A stretch of DNA of 64,000 bases from Williamsia limnetica (GCF_003217475.1 NZ_QJSP01000020.1:48437-112436), one strand, 5' to 3'; counted from the first letter of the stretch, positions 16,979-25,201 are shown. The notes: generated by a model not told the origin, from the sequence alone. A program made the numbers and translations.

Positions 16979-18071
16979 CAACACCAATTCAGTTCGCGTG
17001 GCGATTGTTGGCGTGGGAAACTGCGCCTCATCCCTGGTCCAGGGCGTGCAGTACTACCAGGATGCCGATGAGAACGCAGTCGTTCCCGGCCTCATGCACG
17101 TGAAGTTCGGCCAGTACCACGTTCGCGACGTGCAGTTCGTCGCCGCGTTCGACGTGGATGCCAAGAAGGTCGGATTCGACCTCTCCGACGCCATCTTCTC
17201 CAGCGAGAACAACACCATCAAGATCGCTGACGTGCCGCCGACCGGGGTCACCGTCCAGCGTGGGCACACCCTCGACGGACTCGGCAAGTACTACCGCGAG
17301 ACCATCACCGAGGCCGATGGCGAGGGCGCCGACGTCGTCCAGACCCTGAAGGACGCCAAGGTCGATGTGCTCGTCTCGTACCTGCCCGTCGGATCCGAGC
17401 AGGCCGACAAGTTCTACGCGCAGTGCGCCATCGACGCGAACGTCGCGTTCGTCAACGCACTCCCGGTCTTCATCGCCAGCGACCCCGTGTGGGCCAAGAA
17501 GTTCGCCGACGCCGGCGTGCCGATCGTCGGAGACGACATCAAGAGCCAGGTCGGTGCCACCATCACCCACCGCGTCATGGCAAAGCTGTTCGAAGACCGC
17601 GGCGTCACCCTGGACCGCACTTACCAGCTGAACGTCGGCGGCAACATGGACTTCAAGAACATGCTCGAGCGTGAGCGTCTGGAGTCCAAGAAGGTCTCCA
17701 AGACCCAGGCCGTGACGTCCAACCTGACCGGTTCGCTGTCGGGCAAGATCGACGACAAGAACGTGCACATCGGCCCGTCCGATCACGTCGCATGGCTCGA
17801 CGACCGCAAGTGGGCCTACGTCCGCCTCGAAGGCCGCGCCTTCGGCGACGTGCCGCTGAGCCTCGAGTACAAGCTCGAGGTCTGGGACTCCCCCAACTCG
17901 GCCGGCATCATCATCGACGCCGTGCGTGCAGCCAAGATCGCCAAGGACCGTGGCATCGGTGGACCCATCCTCCCCGCCTCGGCCTACCTGATGAAGAGCC
18001 CGCCCGAGCAGCTCGCCGACGACGTCGCGCGCACCCAGCTCGAAGCCTTTATCGTCGGCGCAGACGCCTGA
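16971..18071 (+). CDS. ino1: Inositol-3-phosphate synthase
   Basis: Start ATG 16971, 366 residues. [18 protein letters not shown] is the NAD-binding Rossmann loop, [18 protein letters not shown] the following substrate region, and [19 protein letters not shown] plus KTQAVTSNL the catalytic stretch of the actinobacterial short-form enzyme. It converts glucose 6-phosphate to 1D-myo-inositol 3-phosphate with NAD recycling, the entry to phosphatidylinositol, PIMs, LAM and mycothiol. The gene is co-directional and overlapping with the PadR regulator and ends at the strong hairpin at 18092-18129. Confidence 0.97.
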   Translation: MGDNTNSVRVAIVGVGNCASSLVQGVQYYQDADENAVVPGLMHVKFGQYHVRDVQFVAAFDVDAKKVGFDLSDAIFSSENNTIKIADVPPTGVTVQRGHTLDGLGKYYRETITEADGEGADVVQTLKDAKVDVLVSYLPVGSEQADKFYAQCAIDANVAFVNALPVFIASDPVWAKKFADAGVPIVGDDIKSQVGATITHRVMAKLFEDRGVTLDRTYQLNVGGNMDFKNMLERERLESKKVSKTQAVTSNLTGSLSGKIDDKNVHIGPSDHVAWLDDRKWAYVRLEGRAFGDVPLSLEYKLEVWDSPNSAGIIIDAVRAAKIAKDRGIGGPILPASAYLMKSPPEQLADDVARTQLEAFIVGADA

Positions 18072-18091
18072 TCTGATCTAGACGTTCCACA

Positions 18092-18129
18092 CCAAGAGCC
18101 GCACACCTGCAAAGGTGTGCGGCTCTTGG
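18092..18129 (+). terminator. Terminator of the PadR-ino1 operon
   Basis: A perfect 17-bp stem, CCAAGAGCCGCACACCT (18092-18108) with its complement (18113-18129), is closed by a GCAA tetraloop. No U-tract follows, the usual form in high-GC actinobacteria. Confidence 0.85.
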
Positions 18130-18156
18130 CATTCGAGGGTGTAGAACTCCCGGCCA

Positions 18157-18187
18157 TTGACTTCAAGTCAACTTGAGGTCCTACGCT
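18157..18187 (+). promoter_or_regulatory. MerR/SoxR-type promoter with long spacer and embedded dyad
   Basis: TTGACT (18157-18162) and TACGCT (18182-18187) are separated by 19 bp. The spacer carries the dyad CTTCAAGT-CA-ACTTGAGG (18161-18178; 7 of 8 pairs), very close to the SoxR operator core CCTCAAGTTAACTTGAGG. A 19-bp spacer with a centred dyad is the hallmark of promoters switched by MerR-family activators. The ATG at 18194 lies about 7 bases after the -10 element, so the mRNA would be leaderless. Confidence 0.6.
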
Positions 18188-18193
18188 CCTGCG

Positions 18194-18613
18194 ATGACCC
18201 AGAACTCAGCAGCGACGACGCCGAAGACGTCTGACCTCAACAGCATCCGAGCAATCATCGAAGACGTACAGGCCGGATTCAATCGCAACGACGCCGACCT
18301 CATGAACGTTCACTTGGCCGAGGACGCCATCATCGTGAACGCCCGCGGTGTGAGGCTCACGGGGCGTCCGGCCATCGACGAGGCGACACGCGAGGGTCTG
18401 GCCGCAGGTTTCCTGCGCGATGCCACCGCGTATTACCAACTCACCGACATTGCACTGCTGGCCCCCGACGTCATCACGGCCGGCAAGAACGCTTGGTCGA
18501 CCCAGCAGGATTTCGAGGTAGGGAACCCGCCGGAAATGAATGCGCTCTACATCTTCATCCGCCGATCAGGCCGTTGGCTGATCTGGCGTCGGCAGAACAC
18601 CTTGATCGCGTGA
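18194..18613 (+). CDS. NTF2-like protein, SgcJ/EcaC type
   Basis: Start ATG 18194 gives 139 residues; no ribosome site precedes it, consistent with leaderless translation from the promoter at 18157-18187. The sequence has the SgcJ/EcaC NTF2-like cone fold: IRAIIEDVQAGFNRNDADLM, HLAEDAIIVNARGVRLTGR, IDEATREGL, and the closing strand SGRWLIWRRQNTLI. The family is found near polyketide and oxidative-stress genes, and many members have no proven activity. If the SoxR-type operator is real, this gene responds to redox-active compounds or metal-like ligands sensed by a MerR protein encoded elsewhere. Confidence 0.8.
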   Translation: MTQNSAATTPKTSDLNSIRAIIEDVQAGFNRNDADLMNVHLAEDAIIVNARGVRLTGRPAIDEATREGLAAGFLRDATAYYQLTDIALLAPDVITAGKNAWSTQQDFEVGNPPEMNALYIFIRRSGRWLIWRRQNTLIA

Positions 18614-18719
18614 GTTTCAGCGACCACTGTGACGGTGAAGGTCAAGCAACGCAGGGCCGAGCCGATACTCGCAGTATCTATTTGCTATCGTAATCTCACA
18701 CTTCAGGGGAGGAACTTTG

Positions 18720-19130
18720 ATGAGTGGTCGATTCAAGAGCTTGGTTGCCGGTGTTGCTGTCGCCGCGACGATCGGCGTGGGTGGCGGCCTGGCGGTGGGC
18801 ACAGCGCCGGCCACGGCCGTGACCGTGCGGGAAACTCAGGGGATCTGGGTCATCACGCTCACACATGAGGAGACGGTGGCCGCCGCCCAGGTCGGTGCGG
18901 GCAATGTGATCAATGCCGTGCTGGGCAACGACCACTGGCGGGTGACGTTGGACAGCGATTCCAAATACGCAGGCGGTAGTTACTACCGACCGGACAAAGG
19001 CCGCACGTGGAGCAATGTCACCGGCCAACAGGTGATCTCCGAAGCCGCCGCCCACCGGAACGGGTACGTGGTGCTCGGAGTGTTCCCAGACAACCCGGAC
19101 ATGCCTTTGTGGGTCGCGCAAGCCTGGTAA
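18720..19130 (+). CDS. Small secreted protein of unknown function (136 aa)
   Basis: Start ATG 18720, with GGGGAGGA 6 bases upstream. Residues 1-33 form a signal peptide (LVAGVAVAATIGVGGGLAVG, cleavage near ATA). The mature part has no Cys: VTVRETQGIWVITLTHEETV, then AAQVGAGNVINAVL, GGSYYRPDKGRTWSN and an exported-looking C-terminus. A pattern of Thr-His-x-Glu followed by an Ala-rich helix suggests a small helical fold, but no family is recognised. The gene stands between the NTF2-like gene and a convergent SDR. Confidence 0.72.
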   Translation: MSGRFKSLVAGVAVAATIGVGGGLAVGTAPATAVTVRETQGIWVITLTHEETVAAAQVGAGNVINAVLGNDHWRVTLDSDSKYAGGSYYRPDKGRTWSNVTGQQVISEAAAHRNGYVVLGVFPDNPDMPLWVAQAW

Positions 19131-19160
19131 GTCCGCCCCGCACGCCCCGCGCGTGCGCAG

Positions 19161-19907
19161 TCACAACAACACACCGCCGGAAATCTCGATGCGCTCACCC
19201 GTCGCCCAGCGGAGCTCATGAGAGACGAGGGCTGAGATCGCGTCGGCGATGTCAGTCGGGTCGCCCACGCGCCCGAGAGCGGTCTGTCCGGAGAGTGCCG
19301 CGCGCATGGCTTCGCTGTCGCGCATGGCTCCACCGTTGAAGTCGGTCGCGGTCGGGCCGGGGGCGATCGAATTGATCCGAATGCCTCGCGGCCCCAGTTC
19401 GAGAGCAAGGCTGCGGGTCAGCGCTTCGAGGGCCTTCTTCGACGCCGCATAGACGGAGGTCGCCGGGCTGACGTGTCGACTGAGCGAACTCGACACGTTC
19501 ACGATGCTTGCCCCGTCCGACAGGTGGGGCAAGAAGGCTTGCGTGACGAACAGTGGACCACGGACGTTGACCGCGAAGGTGGCGTCGAAGTCTTCCGCCG
19601 TGATGTCGCCGAGCGGCGCGAACAGGCCCACCCCGGCGTTGTTGACCAGCACGTTGATGGTGCCTGCGTCCCATTCCTGTCTGATGCCGGCGAGCACAGC
19701 GACGCGAGCGTCCTCGATCGAGGAGAGGTCGGCCACATCCATCTGGACCGCGATCGCCTCGCCGCCCGATTGGACGATGTCGTCCACGACCTCGCCTGCA
19801 CCGCCTCGAGAGGCCGCGACGACTTTGATCTTGCGCTCGGCCAAAGCCAGTGCGGTGGCTGCTCCGAGTCCGCGGTTGGCGCCTGTCACTAGGGCTACAC
19901 GGGTCAT
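19161..19907 (-). CDS. Short-chain dehydrogenase/reductase
   Basis: The 248-residue classical SDR has the TGANRGLG nucleotide-binding loop (residues 8-15), the LVNNAGVG motif, the catalytic Ser in VSSSLSRHVS, YAASKKA (Tyr-x-x-x-Lys) and the RINSIAPGPTATD segment. The C-terminus ends GERIEISGGVLL. The Arg in AASRGG after the second strand favours NADPH. It is divergent from a TetR gene at 19997 with a TAAGTA/TACTTA operator between them, so it is the likely target of that repressor. Its substrate is unknown. Confidence 0.9.
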   Translation of the reverse strand: MTRVALVTGANRGLGAATALALAERKIKVVAASRGGAGEVVDDIVQSGGEAIAVQMDVADLSSIEDARVAVLAGIRQEWDAGTINVLVNNAGVGLFAPLGDITAEDFDATFAVNVRGPLFVTQAFLPHLSDGASIVNVSSSLSRHVSPATSVYAASKKALEALTRSLALELGPRGIRINSIAPGPTATDFNGGAMRDSEAMRAALSGQTALGRVGDPTDIADAISALVSHELRWATGERIEISGGVLL

Positions 19908-19924
19908 GACGCCTCCTGGTCAGT

Positions 19925-19942
19925 TAAGTAAATGGATACTTA
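19925..19942. promoter_or_regulatory. Operator between SDR and TetR genes
   Basis: TAAGTA-AATGGA-TACTTA is a perfect 6+6 inverted repeat with a 6-base spacer, 18 bases before the SDR start on the minus strand and 55 bases before the TetR gene. A further TACTTGTAAG follows directly. This layout is typical of autoregulated TetR/SDR pairs. Confidence 0.65.
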
Positions 19943-19996
19943 CTTGTAAGGTAGCCCTGACAGCAAAACCCGTCAATTCAAAGCAGGAGAAAGACG

Positions 19997-20575
19997 ATGG
20001 CCCGCGACGCCGAAGCCACCAGAGAGCGGATCCTCGCTGCTGCCACCGACGAGTTCGCCGCACACGGATATGCGGGTGGGCGGGTCGAGCGGATCGCCAC
20101 CAAGGCGCAGAGCAACGTTCGGATGATCTACGCGTACTACGGCGGCAAGAGCGGTCTGTTCGATGCAGCTCTGGCGGAGGCGTTGCGCCGCATGGCCGAG
20201 GACGTCCCACCGCGCCCCGATGACCTTGCCGGCTGGGCCGGTGACGTGTTCGACCATCATCAGCGCTTCCCCGAAATACTCCGGCTGAGTATGTGGGCTC
20301 AGCTCGAGCGGCCCGAGGCCACCGCTGAGCCGAGCGAGGTCTATCGGAACAAGGCGCTCGCCGTCGCAACGGCCGCGGCGCAACCGTTGTCGGCCGTCGA
20401 CGTCCTGGTCTTCATCTACGCCATCGCGCAGGCCTGGCAGCTCTCACCACAGGGACTCACCGGACTCGATGAGAATCCAGGCAGCGGTCATGACATCGCC
20501 GCTCGCCGGCAATCGGTCGTCACCGCTGTCGAGCGGATGCTGCAAGCTCAATCGATGAACGGAAGCAACGAATAG
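19997..20575 (+). CDS. TetR-family transcriptional regulator
   Basis: The 192-residue protein has an N-terminal TetR helix-turn-helix: RERILAAATDEFAAHGYAGG, VERIATKAQSNVRMIYAYYG, GKSGLFDAALAEAL. The C-terminal ligand-binding part is helical and Trp-containing (SMWAQLERPE, AQAWQLSPQG), like the group of TetR proteins linked to SDRs. The start is preceded by AGGAGAAAGACG. It is divergent from the SDR gene and most probably represses it through the palindrome at 19925-19942. Confidence 0.92.
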   Translation: MARDAEATRERILAAATDEFAAHGYAGGRVERIATKAQSNVRMIYAYYGGKSGLFDAALAEALRRMAEDVPPRPDDLAGWAGDVFDHHQRFPEILRLSMWAQLERPEATAEPSEVYRNKALAVATAAAQPLSAVDVLVFIYAIAQAWQLSPQGLTGLDENPGSGHDIAARRQSVVTAVERMLQAQSMNGSNE

Positions 20576-20625
20576 CGGGGCGACCTCGTGACCTCTCGCC
20601 GACGACCAGCCCGTATTCTGCCGAT

Positions 20626-21312
20626 GTGTCGAGGTCGGTAGAGCAGTGGGCAGCACAGTTGCAGCAACTGGACCGCAGCGAGTGGCTCGCGTTTCTGGAC
20701 TCGAACTCGGGCCTACCTGGCCCGCGAGCAAACACATCATTGGCCACCGCATTGGCGCACCTCGCCGATCCGGGCATGGTTGATCAACTTCTGGCAAGCG
20801 ATGACGAATACCAGATGCTCTGCGGCGCTGTCTGTCTGGGCGCGCAGGTCGTCGACCCTGAGGTGCGGGCGAAGCTCCGGGTACTCGCTGTCGATGAACG
20901 GTGGCGGGTTCGCGAAGGCGTGGTGATCGGCATCCAAGAAGCAGCCGACACCGATCTACCCGCCGTGCAGTCGGTCGTACTGGACTGGGCCGGCGACCCA
21001 GAACCCCTGATGGCCCGCGCTGCCGCCGCGGCCATATGCGAACCGCGGCTGCTGCGCTCACCTGAGGCAGCCGCCATTGCCATCGACGTATGTCGGCACG
21101 CGACGGCGGTATTGGTCGCCCTACCCGGCACCGCGCGGCGCTCCGCGGCAGCACGGTCTCTGCGTCAAAGCCTCGGATATTGCTGGAGCGTTGCAGTGGC
21201 CGCCGACCCGACAGCACTGGCCGAGTTCAAGGCCCTCGACAACACAGACCCGGACGTCGAGTGGATCGTCCGGACCAACCTCAAGAAGAAGCGACTGGCC
21301 CGACTCCTCTGA
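20626..21312 (+). CDS. HEAT-repeat-like protein of unknown function
   Basis: GTG start at 20626, 228 residues, no signal peptide. The sequence is almost entirely helical with repeated Ala/Leu/Val-rich helix pairs such as LATALAHLADPGMVDQLLAS, YQMLCGAVCLGAQVVDPEVR, RWRVREGVVIGIQEAADTD and EPLMARAAAAAICEPRLL, the pattern of HEAT/PBS-type repeats that scaffold protein contacts. A basic end (NLKKKRLARLL) closes it. No catalytic motif or operon partner helps; the gene lies 50 bp after the TetR gene. Confidence 0.7.
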   Translation: MSRSVEQWAAQLQQLDRSEWLAFLDSNSGLPGPRANTSLATALAHLADPGMVDQLLASDDEYQMLCGAVCLGAQVVDPEVRAKLRVLAVDERWRVREGVVIGIQEAADTDLPAVQSVVLDWAGDPEPLMARAAAAAICEPRLLRSPEAAAIAIDVCRHATAVLVALPGTARRSAAARSLRQSLGYCWSVAVAADPTALAEFKALDNTDPDVEWIVRTNLKKKRLARLL

Positions 21313-21477
21313 CCTGGGCGGAAGGCCGCTCGGGACCTGAGCACGGTCAGCCATAACACGGCTCATGGAGCTCATGACAAGATGGACCGTGCCGGTAGAA
21401 ACGATGCCGCCTTCGCTCGCGGTGGCATTCATTGCCCGGGCGGTGACCTGTAGACAACTGTGAAGGGAAGCCCGCCT

Positions 21478-21873
21478 GTGCGCACAGAAGACAACGACTC
21501 CGTCGTCATCGGCGGTGGGCAGATCGCCGGCACTGCAGCGTTGACCGTGGTGACCGTCGAACGTGACCAACTGGTCATCGTGACAGTGCAGGGCAGCGTC
21601 GATGTCCTGACCGCACCGCAGCTGTCCGAGGCAGTCGACAACGCTCTCACCGGCGAACCACGAGGCCTGATCATCGACCTGTCGACCACCGAATTCCTGG
21701 CCTCCGCGGGCATGTCTGCGCTGGTCGCAGCGCACGAGGCGATCGCCCCGGCCGGCAAGCTCGGAGTCGTGGCAGACGGCCCATCCACCGCGCGACCGAT
21801 CCGCCTGGTCGGTCTCGACCAGACACTGACCCTCTACCCCACCCTCGAGGACGCCATCGGGGCCATGACCTGA
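21478..21873 (+). CDS. STAS-domain anti-sigma-factor antagonist-like protein
   Basis: Start GTG 21478 is preferred, with GAAGGGAAG upstream; an in-frame GTG at 21460 has none. The 131-residue protein is a single STAS domain: LVIVTVQGSVDVLTAPQLSE, then RGLIIDLSTTEFLASAGMSAL, where the Ser of ASAGM is at the position phosphorylated by anti-sigma kinases in SpoIIAA/RsbV-like proteins. It could sequester an anti-sigma factor in stress signalling. No sigma or kinase gene is adjacent, so its partner is elsewhere. Confidence 0.88.
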   Translation: MRTEDNDSVVIGGGQIAGTAALTVVTVERDQLVIVTVQGSVDVLTAPQLSEAVDNALTGEPRGLIIDLSTTEFLASAGMSALVAAHEAIAPAGKLGVVADGPSTARPIRLVGLDQTLTLYPTLEDAIGAMT

Positions 21874-21934
21874 TCGCGCACACATAGGGTCGCGCAGTAA
21901 CCAGGGACGGGTCGTTGCGTGGACCAATTGGTTC

Positions 21935-23017
21935 ATGTTAGATCGAAGAGATCCGATCAACTATGTCGACAAGGAACCCGTGCCAGCACACATCGCTACT
22001 GCTCCACCCGTCGCCCATGCCGCACTTCTAGGCCTCGGGGTGTACCGGCCACGTCGTGTTGTACCCAACTCAGAACTGGTCGACCAGATCGACTCCACTG
22101 ACGAATGGATCCGGTCGCGTTCTGGCATCGAGTCTCGTCGGTGGGCCGGGGCCGACGAGACAATCGTCTCGATGAGCGTGGCCGCTGCCGCCGATGCGCT
22201 TGCCGCGTCCGGCTTGGCCGCCGATCAGATCGACGCGGTTGTTCTCGCGACGTCCTCGCAGATGGTGCTGGGACCGTCTGCCGGAGCGGTCGTCGCAACG
22301 GAACTGGGGATGCATGACACCGCCGCCTACGACATCTCTGCAGGCTGCGCCGGATTCTGTTACGCCCTGGGCAACGCAGCAGGCCTTGTACGGGCAGGCC
22401 AGGCGCGGCATGTGCTGGTGATCGGGGTGGAGCGGTTGTCCGACCTTCTCGATCCCACCGACAGGACCTGCGCGTTCATCTTTGCCGATGGCGCAGGTGC
22501 GGTTGTGGTGGGCCCATCGGACTCAGAGGGTATCGGTCCGACCGCATGGGGTTCCGATGGAAGTCAAACCGATGCGATCAAGCAGGACAAAGACTTTCAA
22601 GAGTACTTCGCTGAGGTCGCGGTTGCCGCGGACGGTGGTGCAGCAGCGGAGCGTCCGTATATCCGCATGAAGGGCCAGGCCGTATTCCGTTGGGCTGCGA
22701 CCTTTTTGGACAAGGCGGGACGGGACGTCCTGGACAAGTCCGGCCTCACTGTCGATGACCTGGACGCGTTCATACCGCATCAGGCCAACAGTCGTATCAC
22801 TGACGCCCTGATCCGGGTGCTGCATATGCCCGACTCGGTCGCGGTCGCTCGGGACATCGTCGAGACCGGCAACACCAGCGCAGCATCGATCCCCATGGCG
22901 ATGGAACAGGTCATCCGTTCCGGCCAGGCCCGGCCTGGAGACACCGCAATGCTGCTCGGTTTCGGAGCGGGGTTGGCTTACGCCGGGCAGGTCGTCCGAC
23001 TGCCTGCGATCGTCTAG
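21935..23017 (+). CDS. fabH: Beta-ketoacyl-ACP synthase III (KAS III/FabH-like)
   Basis: The protein has up to 360 residues with the KAS III triad: DISAGCAGFCYAL (active-site Cys), FIPHQANSRI (His) and ETGNTSAASIPMA (Asn). GFGAGLAYAGQVVRL is the conserved C-terminus. It condenses an acyl-CoA primer with malonyl-ACP to start fatty acid or polyketide chains. It stands alone, away from other fatty acid synthesis genes. The N-terminus is uncertain: ATG 21935 has no ribosome site, while GTG 21980 has AAGGA 4 bases before it and would remove 15 residues not typical of the family. Confidence 0.88.
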   Translation: MLDRRDPINYVDKEPVPAHIATAPPVAHAALLGLGVYRPRRVVPNSELVDQIDSTDEWIRSRSGIESRRWAGADETIVSMSVAAAADALAASGLAADQIDAVVLATSSQMVLGPSAGAVVATELGMHDTAAYDISAGCAGFCYALGNAAGLVRAGQARHVLVIGVERLSDLLDPTDRTCAFIFADGAGAVVVGPSDSEGIGPTAWGSDGSQTDAIKQDKDFQEYFAEVAVAADGGAAAERPYIRMKGQAVFRWAATFLDKAGRDVLDKSGLTVDDLDAFIPHQANSRITDALIRVLHMPDSVAVARDIVETGNTSAASIPMAMEQVIRSGQARPGDTAMLLGFGAGLAYAGQVVRLPAIV

Positions 23018-23050
23018 CGAAAGGGTCCCGACCAGCGCCGTAGGCATCGC

Positions 23051-23779
23051 TCATTCGTCGTTCGCAGCACCCCTGCCGGCAACGATGAGTCGTCGATGCG
23101 TCTGCACCTCGGGCCCCAGCGGTAGAAGGTTGCGAACGAGTTCATCCCCAACCAGGTGCAGTTCGTCGTCGGTCATCGGGTCGAGCGCATCGAGAATGAA
23201 CAACGCAGTGGTCGTGGCGTCGTTCAATTGGGTACGCCGACCTTGACGCCAGTTCCACCGCCGGCAGGTCACGCCGATGTCGTCGCACCACACCACCTCA
23301 CCGGCGGTGGGGTGTTCGGTCACGTCTTCGCCGGCGGCGGTGGTGTCGAACTGCTCGCTGCCATCTGCGCGGATCAGCCGAGGGGCGCCGCGATAGCGGC
23401 CCAGATCCTCACCCCCGAGCGGGATCTGATGGATGACCGAGATCGCGTTGTAGACGTCGGTCAGCCGGTTCACGCGCGGCAGCCCGGACTCGGCACGCCG
23501 GAGCAACGCCTCCGCGCTGTTACGGGTGCGCTGGGGTTTTGCTCCGAACGCGCGATACGCCTCACGCCAGGAAGCCATGTGCGGCAACTCTTCCACCGGA
23601 TACTGGGCCAGGGCGAGACGCGCGGACTCCTCCGCCTCCTGCAGCAACGCTTCACTCGTGTCGTCACTGGGACCGGGGACCAATCCATCAACCGCGATCA
23701 ACAGGGCGCGGTAGTCCGGGCGCAGATCGAAGACCGCCTCGTCGACGCCGGCCCTGCTCAACACGTCAAAGTCGCTCAT
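23051..23779 (-). CDS. B3/B4 (tRNA-editing-like) domain protein
   Basis: The 242-residue protein starts at ATG 23779 (GAAGG 9 bases upstream). The sequence fits the stand-alone B3/4 domain of the phenylalanyl-tRNA synthetase beta chain: SWREAYRAFGAKPQRTRNSAEALL, LPRVNRLTDVYNAISVIHQIPLGGED, GEVVWCDDIGVTCRRWNWRQ. In the synthetase this domain edits Tyr-tRNA(Phe); free-standing versions are common in bacteria and may edit or hydrolyse aminoacyl-tRNA or D-amino acid adducts, without proof. The gene is convergent with fabH, and 33 bp separate them. Confidence 0.85.
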   Translation of the reverse strand: MSDFDVLSRAGVDEAVFDLRPDYRALLIAVDGLVPGPSDDTSEALLQEAEESARLALAQYPVEELPHMASWREAYRAFGAKPQRTRNSAEALLRRAESGLPRVNRLTDVYNAISVIHQIPLGGEDLGRYRGAPRLIRADGSEQFDTTAAGEDVTEHPTAGEVVWCDDIGVTCRRWNWRQGRRTQLNDATTTALFILDALDPMTDDELHLVGDELVRNLLPLGPEVQTHRRLIVAGRGAANDE

Positions 23780-23869
23780 AATGTTCATCCTTCGGCGGAG
23801 TCAGTTGCGTTGCCGAGCATATCCCTCGGACTACCGCGCATCTGTCGTCGCCGGGGGTCCGATCAACGA

Positions 23870-23904
23870 CGAAGACCCACCGGGAGTCGGTGGGTCTTCG
23901 TCTC
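23870..23904 (-). terminator. Terminator after the Asp-rich repeat gene
   Basis: GACGAAGACCCACCG (23870-23884) and CGGTGGGTCTTCGTC (23890-23904) form a perfect 15-bp stem with a 5-base loop, 25 bases after the stop of the minus-strand gene at 23930. It shares the CGAAGAC stem core with the elements at 30051 and 39254. Confidence 0.8.
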
Positions 23905-23929
23905 GTCAGGGGTAGTGCCCGGCTTCGGA

Positions 23930-24148
23930 TCAGCCGACGACCGTGGTGTCGTAGTAACCGTCCCCGTCGGTGTCGACATGCACGGTGTCGATGTAGCCGT
24001 CGTTGTTGGCGTCCTCATGCATCTCGTCGGCCATGCCGTCGCCGTCGGTGTCGTACTCCTCGTAGTTCGCGATGCCGTCACCATCGGTGTCGGTGAGTGC
24101 CGTGTCGACGATTCCGTCGGCGTTGGTGTCGTAGTACTCGGTGGCCAT
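23930..24148 (-). CDS. Tiny Asp-rich protein of five perfect 13-residue repeats, probably Ca2+-binding
   Basis: Start ATG 24148 follows GAGGAGAACATC; longer frames are ignored. The 72 residues consist of MATEYY followed by five repeats with an exact 13-residue period: DTNADG (7-12), DTDGDG (20-25), DTDGDG (33-38), DANNDG (46-51), DTDGDG (59-64), each followed by a hydrophobic pair and a further acidic residue. This D-x-D-x-D-G pattern is that of EF-hand loops, dockerins and thrombospondin type 3 repeats, which coordinate Ca2+. There is no signal peptide, so the product appears to stay in the cytoplasm or leave by an unusual route. The net charge is strongly negative. A possible regulatory RNA structure precedes it (24256-24330). 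Confidence 0.75.
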   Translation of the reverse strand: MATEYYDTNADGIVDTALTDTDGDGIANYEEYDTDGDGMADEMHEDANNDGYIDTVHVDTDGDGYYDTTVVG

Positions 24149-24255
24149 GATGTTCTCCTCGCTGGTGTGTGGCTTTCGGGGATAGGAGTGACCCACACCG
24201 GCGAATGTTCCCTGCACGCTGCGAGGTCAGCCGAACGCTCGACACGCGCATCTCA

Positions 24256-24330
24256 CCCTGAAAACCGGCCAACAAAAGAGGCCGGAGGGTAAATACCCCT
24301 CGTCGAGCCGCTACGTACCGGTTTTCAGGG
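24256..24330 (-). promoter_or_regulatory. Structured RNA element with mutually exclusive hairpins, between GntR gene and Asp-rich gene
   Basis: Read on the minus strand, CCCTGAAAACCGG (24330-24318) can pair perfectly with CCGGTTTTCAGGG (24268-24256). Alternatively CCGGCC (24285-24280) pairs with GGCCGG (24270-24265), leaving TTTT, an intrinsic-terminator shape. The two pairings share bases 24268-24265, so they exclude each other. A third small hairpin, GAGGG/CCCTC (24301-24285), lies between. The element begins 7 bases after the GntR stop and ends about 107 bases before the Asp-rich ATG. It may be a complex terminator for the GntR gene or an attenuator for the small gene. Confidence 0.45.
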
Positions 24331-24336
24331 CAGGCC

Positions 24337-25083
24337 CTACAGCTGCCAGTGCACCGGCTGGGAGATGATGTCCGCCAGCCGCCTGCGGTAGTACTTGGCC
24401 GACTCCTCATTGAACGCGCTCATCGTCTTCGCGGTCGCCGCGGCGTCACGAGCACGCATCGCATCGAGGACGTCCTGCTGCATCTCCACCGCGGCCAGCC
24501 TGGTGGCCATCGGATGCTCATTGGGTTCGGCGTCGCGCACCAGTAACCACAGCGTCTCCATGACGATCTTCAGTGCGGGATTGCCGGCCGCCTCGTACAC
24601 GCACCGCTGAAAGACCGCGTTGTTCTCCTGGAAGTTCGCGTAGTCGCCCGGATCTTCACGCATCCTGTCGAGCGCGGTCTGCATGACCTCGATCTGCTCG
24701 TCCGTGACGTTCTCCGCGGCAGCGCGGGCCACGATGGGCTCCAGCATCAACCGGACGTCGATCACGTCGCTGATGTTGGCGCTGTCGATCTGCAGGAACA
24801 GCTTCATCGTGTTCCCCAGCGATTCGAGCTCGGGCCGCTTGGCGACCGGGCCACCGCCGATGCCGGACTTGATGGTCACCAGGTCCCGACTCTCGAGCAG
24901 ACGCAGCGCCTCGCGGACCGTCGTGCGGGCGACCCCGTGCTCGGCCACCATCTCTTTCTCGGTCGGAAGCCGCTGACCGACCACGATGCCGCCGGTGAGG
25001 ATCTGATCCGCGATGACGTTCGCGATTTTCGCGGACATCTTCTGTCCGCGTATACGCGGCCCTACTGTGTCTTCTGCGGTCAT
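24337..25083 (-). CDS. GntR-family (FadR subfamily) transcriptional regulator
   Basis: Start ATG 25083 follows GGGGGAGAT; the protein has 248 residues. Residues 15-80 are the GntR winged helix: IADQILTGGIVVGQRLPTEK, then VARTTVREALRLLESRDLV and IKSGIGGGPVA. Residues 95-230 are an FCD-type all-helical ligand domain (VIDVRLMLEPIVARAAAENV; NAVFQRCVYEAAGNPALK). FadR-subfamily proteins sense organic acids or acyl-CoA esters. It is the only regulator in the 24-63 kb catabolic island and is divergent from the first acyl-CoA synthetase gene, so it probably controls the island through the shared TGTACATAGTT-type motif. Confidence 0.9.
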   Translation of the reverse strand: MTAEDTVGPRIRGQKMSAKIANVIADQILTGGIVVGQRLPTEKEMVAEHGVARTTVREALRLLESRDLVTIKSGIGGGPVAKRPELESLGNTMKLFLQIDSANISDVIDVRLMLEPIVARAAAENVTDEQIEVMQTALDRMREDPGDYANFQENNAVFQRCVYEAAGNPALKIVMETLWLLVRDAEPNEHPMATRLAAVEMQQDVLDAMRARDAAATAKTMSAFNEESAKYYRRRLADIISQPVHWQL

Positions 25084-25201
25084 ATCTCCCCCATGGCGAT
25101 CAGCTGGCGCTGTGTGGTCACCAGCGCGTTCGGCTCGTACGCTGACAACACTTCCAGCGTTCTGGCATTGCGCCCAACAGTACCCATCCGAACTGTGACG
25201 T

